Source of the DNA: Cladopsammia gracilis
Lineage: Eukaryota > Cnidaria > Anthozoa > Scleractinia > Dendrophylliidae
DNA: 64,000 bases
Reading direction: 5' to 3'
Assembly (NCBI GenBank): GCA_022457155.1
Contig: JAJGOT010000318.1
Coordinates: 262,001 to 326,000, forward strand
The position numbers and the translations under genes were made by a program. The notes below the pieces were generated by a model. The model was given only the letters and a program-made list of their open reading frames with translations, did not search any database and was not told where the DNA came from. Positions 56,467-64,000 of this stretch are shown piece by piece. How positions within the stretch are numbered: position 1 is the first letter of the stretch; the number at the start of each line of letters is the position of its first letter.

Positions 56467-56757
56467 CAACTAAAAAACATCTCTACAACTGCAATCATAC
56501 TATGATATTTTCAAGCATTATACATAAATTATTCTTAAAAACACTCCTTTAACTACTCAACCATTATTTTTCTTAGCATAAGTGGACTAATTAACCAATA
56601 TAAATCACAAACCACATTATTCAACAAGTCACTACTGCAACAACATATTCAGTAATGATATACGAGCCTTTTATAAACAGGTATAAAAAATGAGAAACGG
56701 CGGAAAAAACATTACCACGTGGTACCTTTTATTAGAGTTTCGTACATGCGATCTATT
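56467..56757. other. Non-coding DNA right of the Polinton
   Basis: AT-rich, nothing recognised. Confidence 0.4.
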
Positions 56758-57422
56758 CCATAGGGAACCCATATGTTTATTTAGAATTATCATAGAATAA
56801 AGTTACAAATGGACTTACGTGATGTTGTGTTTCAATCCAAATATGCTGTTGCTTTTGTGCTGTTGAATGACCGGTGTTGAATAACTGAAATCAGCTTATG
56901 CCGGGATTTATAGCAGCCCGGCAACGGTCCAATCAAATCTGTTGATAAGATTTCGAAACGATCGTGTCTGTTATTTTTGAAATGGTCTCGCATTTTAAAT
57001 TTTAACTTGTCAGCGTCTCGCATTTTGCCGTCATGCGGGTCATGGCTCGTGTACGATGCCTGTATTGTGATGTGTTGTGTTAGGTTGTATTGTATTGTAT
57101 TGTATTAGGTTCTGTGACATCAGTCAGTTCGTCGTACATGAGCCATGACCCCGTCATGCGGCATATCACATAACCGTTTGTTATTAATTGAATTAAGAGT
57201 TTTTTAATTAACAGTTTGAATTTTTAACGGTTGAGAGAGAAATGCCGAAATACGACACCATGCCACATGACGGCAAAATGCGAGATGCTGACAAGTTAAA
57301 ATTTAATAACAGACCGCAAAATGCGACACCATTTCAAAATAACAGACATGATCGTTTCGATTTTCGATTTTCGTTTCGAACTTTATTATATAATTCTAAA
57401 TAAAAGCGTGGGTTCCCTATGG
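56758..57422. mobile_element. Foldback element with CCATAGGGAACCCA termini
   Basis: Arms of about 300 bp: 56758-57055 matches the reverse complement of 57125-57422, starting CCATAGGGAACCCA. The loop holds a (tattg)n microsatellite at about 57085-57105. Within the left arm a short minus-strand frame has FEILSTDLIGPLPG, vaguely like a retroelement integrase start, but the arm structure argues against a gene. Confidence 0.75.
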
Positions 57423-58050
57423 TATAAACACACGGTTAAATACTTTTATAACATAGCTAGGAAATTCGCCTTGGTATAATTTAATAGCGTGAGTGTGCAT
57501 CTATAACTCAAGATATGCACGCCCGTGCGTATAGACAAATTTTTATCATAGAAATGACGTGTGTAAATGCCACTGAGCATAATTTGTCGCTCACTCCTTT
57601 TCAACACGTTTTACATGGAGAACAACATCGTAAATATCCGGGTGGAAGCAAAAGTCTACACAAATCAAACCTCAATTATAAATTTATTGCCATTGACTGT
57701 ATGAAAAATGCCAAAAAACTTAGCTTATTGTTAGTTTTTAACCTGTGAATATGCGCATGTGTAATGAACTGGTTATCGGTAACGGAGACAAATATGCAAA
57801 TGAGTCTCGCTCCTTCTATCAGCTGTAAACTTAGTGACGTAAATGTTACGAATACGTTTCATAACAAGATCAGCCTGAATCCAGCGATAACAATAACTAA
57901 TTTATTGTAAAAGAATATAAACAACAATAAGCTTAAAAATGTTTTGCAATGCGACATAAAATCGATCTGGAAGGATTTTCTAATCAAGACATGCGTTTTG
58001 ATGCGTATCTTAACCTTTGAATGACAAAATATAGTCTCAATTGACCACGT
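57423..58050. other. Non-coding DNA
   Basis: No gene supported. Confidence 0.4.
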
Positions 58051-58055
58051 GTTTC

Positions 58056-58118
58056 TCGGTGGCCTCGTGGACTGAGGCGCAGGATATGCACTGGAGAGAC
58101 CCTGGTTCGATTCACGCC
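58056..58118 (+). ncRNA. tRNA-derived SINE head (pol III promoter remnant)
   Basis: An A-box-like 'tggcctcgtgg' and a perfect B box 'ggttcgattc' (58103-58112) lie at tRNA-like spacing. A D-arm-like stem GCCTC/GAGGC is present. The T-stem and anticodon stem do not pair well, so this is a SINE head or dead tRNA. A direct repeat 'cctgtgactcttttttc' follows at about 58117 and 58180. Confidence 0.5.
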
Positions 58119-58419
58119 TGTGACTCTTTTTTCCTTCGAACTGGACATTAAGAAATTGATTTCCTTTTTTTTGTGTTTGCCTGTGACTCTTTTTTCTTTG
58201 TTAAAACAGATGCTTATCGAAATGTTGTGTTGCGTGTTAGCATTTCTTATTCACGGGTTGGCTCTTAAGAGGGTCTGAATGGGGGGATGTTGGTCCACAT
58301 GTCGGTTGTCGGTTAAAATTTCATTACTTTGTCGGTTAAAATTTTTGACCTTTGTCGTTTGTCGGTAAATCTCAGTCAAGTTAATTATTAGTGTGTCACT
58401 TGCTTTTTTCGTATTTTTA

Positions 58420-58702
58420 CTTAAAATTTACTGACACACCGATCGGCAAAAATGCTGATCCACCTCTCCATATGCATGCCAACAGCTACCACGTGTTGTG
58501 TGGAGCTGACGCTTAAAGGGATGCTTGCATCCGCCTTGGCAGTAATGTGGCGGGGTCGATGATCTTATGTGAGACCCTGCCTGGCTATGCCCTGCTGATG
58601 AGTCCTAACTAGGACGAAACAGCTGTCCATGGCTGCCACTGCCCAGGTGATATGGTTGTGCGCATGCGTAAGGTACTGGCCAGACCGCGGGGTTGGTGTT
58701 CC
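58420..58702 (+). mobile_element. Hammerhead-bearing short insertion with 30-bp target duplication
   Basis: 283 bp bounded by exact 30-bp direct repeats (58390-58419 and 58703-58732, beginning 'agtgtgtcacttgctttttt'). It contains the hammerhead at 58580-58647. Long, perfect duplications suggest recent retro-insertion by a Penelope-like or other retroelement machinery. No coding capacity. Confidence 0.75.
58580..58647 (+). ncRNA. Type I hammerhead ribozyme
   Basis: Catalytic core CTGATGA at 58595-58601 and GAAA at 58616-58619. Stem II GTCCT/AGGAC with loop AACT. Minimal stem III CAG/CTG, then GTC with predicted self-cleavage after C58627. Stem I inner helix GCCCTG/CATGGC (one mismatch), internal loops, and outer helix CCTGG (58580-58584) with CCAGG (58643-58647). 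All conserved core nucleotides are present. Very short stem III is typical of hammerheads in Penelope-like elements and retrozymes, which are thought to act as dimers. Confidence 0.85.
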
Positions 58703-59022
58703 AGTGTGTCACTTGCTTTTTTCGTATTTTTAATTATTCACTTTTGTTATGTAATTTGCGCAGTTTTAAGACTTTAAACTCTAGACGAAGTGTAAAACTT
58801 GTAATAATTAATTATTTGATTGCACTTAAACCTACGGAAGTTACGGAAGTCTTTTTTTCCCAAGACGTCCACAAACACTTATTACACTTATTATTCAATG
58901 GCTCTCGTGGCTTTACTGTGGGGTTTCTTTGGGTTTATGCCAAAAATTTCGCTCCCATGCGTATCAATCTGCACCGTTGAATGGATTTTTAATGATTTTA
59001 CAACTATTATTTCCTGTTATCG

Positions 59023-61502
59023 TCACATGTCGAGACGCACAAATGCACGAACAGCCCTGCCGGATCGTGTAACACACACTGTTGACAAGCTCTGAATGTT
59101 CTTCAAAATCGGATTCCTCGTCATCCGAATCTGTCTCATACTCATCAATTTGTACTTCCCTGTGATCCTCAAACACCTCAGTAACATCCCCTTCGTCCAC
59201 AAATTGTATGCTAACAACGCGTTGTGGTACTGCATTCGCTGATGATACATTGTTTTCTTCAGGGAATAGAAGTCTCTCTTCAGACTCGTCGGTGCAATGA
59301 ACAGCGTAGACAAGGGCAAGGCCCCAACCTTATCTTTTGTGGTCTCACTCCTAACCGTCCGTTGGCGTACTGGTCTATAACTCTCTAGCCACCCTTTGAT
59401 CTGTCCTTCCATAGCTGGTGTTATGTCCTCACTTGGCAAAGGTGTCATCGTAGCTATAGCAGAAAGGGGCATGGCAGATTGAGGGACCGGATAGTATGAT
59501 TTGTTATGTGTGTAGTACTTTGCTGCCCATCTAGATGTGCACTTCAGAGATTCCCTGCAAATTGTTCCAAAATCCTGGGCATATGTAAGTACCGTAAATG
59601 TCTCATGTTTAAAGTGTGAGACAGCGTGCAAATTTTCCACTTCTGTTGTGAGCAACGTTTCGAGCAGTAGATCATCTAGAAATTGGGGGTTAACGTCTAT
59701 CACATTCTTGTATAGCCTGTCCATCCCCCGTTTAAGGAAAGACACAGATACTTGCGTCTTCTGTGATACAGTCCCCTGTGGACCATTAGTTGCAGAAGTC
59801 TCGATCAACTGGTAGCGTTCCTTCACCTTACTCACAGTATCTTTTACATAGTTGTCAATCTTTGTCTCGTTCTCTTTTGCTTGTTTCACGGACACTCCTT
59901 CAGGTTTCATACCCTTAGAATGAATTCCAAAAGTATCGTTAAGGGAACCAAGAATCCCCAGATCGTTTCTGAGAAGCTCGTCACTATCTTTACTTTTCCA
60001 GTGGCAACATCTGTAACAAACAAAGTCTTGTCTACGGAGCATATCCCCTCGATTTGTTTGAATGAGCATGAATCTTGTGTCCCATCGGAAGAACTGTTGT
60101 GGCCACTTCCTACCAAAGCTCTAACCGAGTTATCATCAGGGTTGTACTGCATGACCTTTCCCGCCTTTGTATCCGTGTACACTACCTTCCCGTTTAAGGC
60201 GCATACTTGGTTTACCTCAGAGCAAGGAAGAGTCGAGTTGCATACAGCTTGTATCACCGTCTTTGTGCTAAGTTCACATTTGTACAGCCCACGTTGGCTC
60301 GAGGCTCCTGAGAAGAATGCGCATTGGTCAAGTAGAGTAATGGACAAAAGGTTTACGATGCTGGATGGATAGGCAGTGAATTTCGTAGCATTGCCGTGAA
60401 TGGTCACTCCATCAAATGTTAATGCTATCTGATAGACATATTGACTCTGGTACAAAATAACAAATCATTGCTTGCAGCACAGATAGCAGAAGGCTTACTA
60501 AGACGATTAGGATGTATCTGGACGTGTTCCGCACAGTCAATGCTCTTAGAAATGGCACCCAAGTGGTCGTTAAGTCTTTGGCGCAAAACGGGAACCGTTC
60601 CATCCGTTGGGAGAGATAGTGCCTTTAAGTGACTCAGAAGTTCAGCTCGTCGCTTGAGTGACTTTGTACTTATTTTCACTTTTCCCTTGAAGTCAACAAA
60701 AGAAATTGTTAATTTTCCACTTTCGCACAAGAATGCAATCTCATCGATAAAGCACAAGTTCCTAGCATCCCTCAGTCCATCTCGCACAACAGAGACATCT
60801 GCTGGCTGGTGCAATCTTATTGTTAGGAGTCTTGATAAACCTGCCTCAAAGTTGTAATCAAGCGCAAGGATCGAGCCTGTTAGGCCATTAGAAACTGTGA
60901 TCGGGTGACGGCATACACCGCGATGGTTACTTGTCCAAAATATGTATTGTTCTGGTATGATGGTATGCACAACCTTAACGTCCTCTAGCACTTTGAGAAC
61001 TTCTGGCCGTGTTAAACGAATAATGGGTTCGACAGCCATTCTGTCTTTATTCCTAACGCATTCAAGTGAAAGCAGTTTTCGAAGCTTCTTTTTGATAAAC
61101 GCCTCCGCATTGTCAGGTAAGCTTCGAAGCAACACGAGATTGCTAAAATCACCGTCTAAGTTGATAAACCAGTTCGACCAGCTGCACTTACAGCTTTTTC
61201 CAACATGAATGACATCTGGCAAGGGAACTACCAATTCTAATTCCATTGACAGTTCCTTGTTATCTGCCATGTCACTTAAGCGAACAAGTGCCTTCTTGTT
61301 GCACTCCTCACAGTCGGTTGCTACTGCCATGTCAACTACTGAACTTTTGGCACGTCACGTTTCTATCTTAGCAGGAATCGCATGCCCTTAAAGATGGGTG
61401 ATAAGAAACTTGTCCCTTGTTTTTGCAGCTTGCACAGACCGATTTTGCTTTTAGGCACTCTTCGCATTTGCTCATTGCTACACATTTTGAGGCCTCGCTC
61501 AT
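59023..61502 (-). pseudogene. Cys-rich / SAP-like / NHL-repeat-like intronless gene in the TIR element
   Basis: Minus strand from ATG 61502: Cys pairs (SKCEECLKAKSVCASCKNK, then LRACDSC). After a stop near 61371 a second long frame (ATG 61330) has DCEECNKKALVRLSD, PLPDVIHVGKSCKCSWSNW and a SAP-like LLSHLKALSLPTDGTVPVLR. Next, in shifted frames, are NHL-like segments (YNPDDNSVRALVGSGHNSS, GICSVDKTLFVTDVATGKV), a helical region (RYQLIETSATNGPQG, LHAVSHFKHETFTVLTYAQ), an acidic tail (YETDSDDEESDFEEHSE) and a final VTRSGRAVRAFVRLDM at 59025. I recognise this architecture from multi-copy uncharacterised coral proteins, which supports mobile-element cargo. Breaks near 61371, 61330-61340, 60430, 59960 and 59240. 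No introns, no catalytic domain identified. Confidence 0.6.
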
Positions 61503-62140
61503 CACAATATGTTTAACTTTCAATAGAAAGGATCATTTCATTGAATACAGTGTTTTACCTACCAAACTTGACAAAGTAATTAATATTTTAGCCCTTTGAA
61601 GATAATTTGAAGCTTTTCTTTTCTAGGGAAGGAACCCATTAAATTGCCGCGGGAAGTTTTCATCCAATCACAGACTGACTTTTGAGACGTCAATACGACT
61701 TTATATTGATGTCTCAAAAGCAGGCAAAAGTTTAGGCAAAAGTATCTGAGAATCATGACACAACAGCAGGGCGTCTCGTCGGCTCGCTTATGAGCCGCTG
61801 TTCTAGAAATGAGCCCGCCGCTGCTCTCCGAAAAGGAGGATCCCGGGGCTTTAAAGTAATTTGCAGACAGGAAATTCTATAATTGACGAAATTTGGAATT
61901 AATGTGGTTACGTCTGGTGAAATAGAGCCCACCAATGGATCTGGACATTTCCTGCGCTAAAAATAAATTCAAAATGCTCTTCTTTCTGAACACAAACATC
62001 CCTATAACGGACCATGTCGGTTGTCGGTTAGAATTTATTTGTCGCCAGTCGGTAATTTTTTCCTCGTTTTGTCGGTAGTCAGTAATATTTTTCGCCCTTT
62101 GTCGTTAGTCGGCTAACCCCATTCACACCCTCTCTTAGGA

Positions 62141-63117
62141 GCCTTTGATTTATCTTGGTGGCGCGATGCAATGCGTTTACTTGTGACAAGTTAACTTTTG
62201 CTTCAAGTTTACTCGTGACCACGCTACGCTAAAATTTCACAAACCGAGGTTTTCTACTGCAATTATACCTATTATAAAACGACAGACAACATGAAATACT
62301 GCAGTAAAATGGCAGAGAATCATGTCTGTAAAGACTTCAAGTCAGAATTGGAAAACAAACTGAACAAGCATGCGACTGAACAGAGCGAAAAGCTATCCGA
62401 TTTGAAAAAAACTACAATCAAGGCAGTCTTACAAAAATTAATACATTTGGACACAAATTAATGTCAAAAAAGACGTTACCTGCACTCAATGTAGCTTTTT
62501 AGTCCCTTTTTAGCATCCAGCTTTCCAGAAAATTAAGTTTACAAGCTTAAGCGAGTCGAATTGTTCTTGTTGTTGTTTTGACATGGACCATTCGCTAAAG
62601 AACCCGCATCTCATAGTTTACACATTTCAAGTCCGAAGTCATTCCATATTGAAAGCAAAGTTGTTCTCTCCAATTAAAAACGGCTTTTGAGCTGCATGCA
62701 CAGCGAGTCTCCATTTCAGTTCATGAACCATTTCTCCACTGAGCAGACTGAGTTCGACAAAACTTGCACACAACAGCCCGTGATGCAAAAAAATACATCC
62801 AAACGTAAGCGTTTTAGTTCCTACAGCCGCATAGTGAGATTTTTCTATTCCAATCCGTTTCAAACAATGTTTAGGAACATTTTCAAGGAAGCATAAAGCA
62901 TATACCATATTTCAAAGCCAATCATTAGAAGACATTTTCAGAAAATTGTGCGGTTTGAATAGCTTTGCCAAGGTGAATTTTCATTCAGCTTCGCCAAGGT
63001 GAATTATGATATGTGGCAATAATTTTTGGCCCTTTTTTCGTTCAGTCATGCGATCAATATTTTTTTCTTTTCCTTTCGCTATGTTAAAAGAATTGGTGCA
63101 AGCTTTTAGCTGTGTAT
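62141..63117. other. Non-coding DNA
   Basis: No gene supported. 'agcttNgccaaggtgaatt' is repeated at about 62960 and 62987. Confidence 0.4.
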
Positions 63118-63253
63118 CTATCGAGTTATGGATGCACTTAAGAAGTTTGAAGAGCACTTGAGAAGCTAGAGTTGCTCTCAGTTATCCCCTCGAGCAACTC
63201 TTACGCTTCTCTTGTGCTCTCCAAACTTCCCGCGTGCATCCATAACTCGATAG
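63118..63253. mobile_element. Foldback MITE
   Basis: A 136-bp near-perfect palindrome: CTATCGAGTTATGGATGCAC pairs with GTGCATCCATAACTCGATAG, and the inner arms (gaagcNNagagttgctc / gagcaactcttacgcttc) pair too. Confidence 0.8.
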
Positions 63254-63282
63254 ATGAACGCTAAGCATAAACCAATTCTTAA

Positions 63283-63625
63283 ATTTACTGATGGGATGTG
63301 TTTCTTTTTCCAGCGATACGATGAACGTCTACAATCATCCCAGGAACCAGTGGATCACATACGGCTTGAAGACAATATTGTATGTTGCCACAGTTGAACT
63401 AGAGCTTGATGCACTTTTACACAAAATCCTTGGAACTGTTACCTTTTTCCTACAAGTGATATCTTTTCTAATAAAGGGTAGCTTGCCAACCTTTGCTAAA
63501 TGACATCTCCATGAATCTTAAATGAAACAGCTCAACAGTCAATAATTGAAGGGCTCAGGGCATAACCGACCAATTTTTAAGACATTTTAGTGTCATGTTT
63601 TTTTTGGCGAATAATGTATGATCAT
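63283..63625 (+). repeat. Segmental copy 3 of the helicase-gene exon/intron region
   Basis: Colinear with 30385-30745 over exon-like and intron sequence, with small insertions. At 63548 it carries 'gaagggctcagggcataacc', resembling the terminal repeat of the element at 51588-52859. Confidence 0.55.
63314..63397 (+). pseudogene. Paralogous copy of the NERD/helicase downstream exon
   Basis: After an acceptor-like tract (tttctttttc-cag) the frame reads RYDERLQSSQEPVDHIRL and runs to a TGA at 63397. It aligns with the exon at 30407 (QYDHEFSSHQEWLDYMQQ), and the non-coding DNA on both sides is also shared. No donor is seen at the equivalent place; the frame simply runs on to a stop. It could be a terminal exon of a paralogue or a decayed copy. 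Confidence 0.4.
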
Positions 63626-63649
63626 GTGGCCAGAATTAAATTAAGCACA

Positions 63650-64000
63650 AACTATCCAATAAAAATTATTTATCTAAATATAACTAATTATCATAAACCT
63701 ATTATAGTAAATCTAACCTTACATAATAAATTTAATTTAATCTTATTCAACTCTACCTATTACATCAGTTTACTAAATAGTATTTCATTTGACAGGCTAG
63801 CCTTAAAAGCATTCAGACTAGCATGATCTCTTGCTTCTGTAGGGAGTTTGTTCCAGAGGACAGACCCTCTGTAGTGAAGACTACATTTAGTTGCTTCTAA
63901 TTTTGGTCTGGGAATGTACATGTTCAATTTAGAGTTTCTCAAATTATGAGAGTGAACATTTGATGTATCGTTAAAAATCCTTTCTAAATATGATGGAGAT
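63650..64000 (-). pseudogene. LINE reverse transcriptase C-terminal end, cut by window edge
   Basis: The minus-strand frame contains LEATKCSLHYRGSVLWNKLP and HASLNAFKASLSNEILF, then a stop at about 63760. The pattern Y.G..LWN.LP followed by a short helix is the conserved C-terminus of CR1/L2/Jockey-type non-LTR reverse transcriptases. 63650-63759 would be the 3' UTR. The element enters from beyond the right edge. An older fragment, but the visible part has no stop. Confidence 0.7.

Larger units (their letters stand above)
58262..62140. mobile_element. About 3.9-kb element with degenerate terminal inverted repeats and a captured-looking gene
   Basis: Left 'ggctcttaagagggtctgaatgggg' and right 'ccccattcacaccctctcttaggagcc' are inverted counterparts. 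Just inside both ends are clusters of 'gtcggt' units (58300-58375 and 62005-62105) in the same orientation. Contains the Cys-rich/NHL gene on the minus strand and the hammerhead insertion. No clear target duplication or transposase; the class is unknown. Confidence 0.55.

Noticed and set aside
56832..57023. Frame with STDLIGPLPG resembling an LTR-retrotransposon integrase start
   Set aside because: Lies wholly within one arm of a foldback element; the resemblance is a few residues only and no catalytic continuation follows.
58056..58118. Functional tRNA gene
   Set aside because: A and B boxes are present but the acceptor, anticodon and T stems do not pair; better explained as a SINE head.

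Overview
This window looks like the genome of a marine animal, most likely a cnidarian and probably a stony coral. It is AT-rich and intron-bearing, has one recognisable host-type gene edge, and is otherwise packed with nested transposable elements. The species assignment is inference: it rests on the resemblance of the repeat and Polinton proteins to those I know from corals, with no marker gene to confirm it. No bacterial operons, rRNA, intact tRNA gene or CRISPR array is present.

Left part (1-32720). A long open exon (111-2195) encodes a NERD nuclease plus superfamily-1 helicase protein and ends at a clean splice donor. Two short downstream segments (30407-30460 and 63314-63397) look like its next exon and a paralogous copy, so the gene may span much of the window or be a broken tandem family. 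In between lie a PIF/Harbinger-like element with a Myb/SANT gene and a recognisable empty site (3805-4811), a foldback pair of about 1 kb arms (7095-11195), Penelope-like debris with a GIY-YIG endonuclease (11950-13706), a LINE endonuclease (13874-14340), a 1.26 kb inverted-repeat element with 11-bp minisatellites (16172-17435), an L1-like ORF1 remnant (18612-19279), several MITEs, a Helitron remnant (27526-28190) and a LINE leader with a 2A-like peptide (31141-31404).

Central part (32721-56198). This is a complete but decayed Polinton/Maverick (adintovirus-like) element with AGTAGT termini, about 350-bp inverted repeats carrying repeated palindromic motifs, and a 5-bp target duplication (ATTTG). 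It carries protein-primed PolB, the C-terminal half of a retroviral-type integrase, small membrane proteins, the start of the packaging ATPase, a double-jelly-roll major capsid protein, a coiled-coil protein, a proline-rich membrane protein, a penton-like minor capsid protein and a further membrane protein. Near the right end is a gene that looks like a poxvirus/NCLDV-type late transcription factor (VLTF3-like), unusual for this type of element. Nearly every gene is frameshifted, and several have lost their core by internal deletion. An 8.58 kb TTAA-targeting element with 1.24 kb inverted repeats (38902-47482) sits exactly between the capsid and ATPase genes, and a 1.27 kb element (51588-52859) splits the minor capsid gene. 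The structural genes begin just after TATATA-type motifs, which suggests a shared virus-like late promoter.

Right part (56199-64000). A foldback element is followed by a tRNA-like SINE head, then by a roughly 3.9 kb element with degenerate terminal inverted repeats (about 58262-62140). That element carries a broken, intronless gene with a Cys-rich N-terminus, a SAP-like segment, NHL-like repeats and an acidic tail. Nested in it is a 283-bp insertion with exact 30-bp direct repeats that contains a complete type I hammerhead ribozyme (58580-58647). The window ends with a foldback MITE, the paralogous exon copy and the 3' end of a LINE reverse transcriptase.
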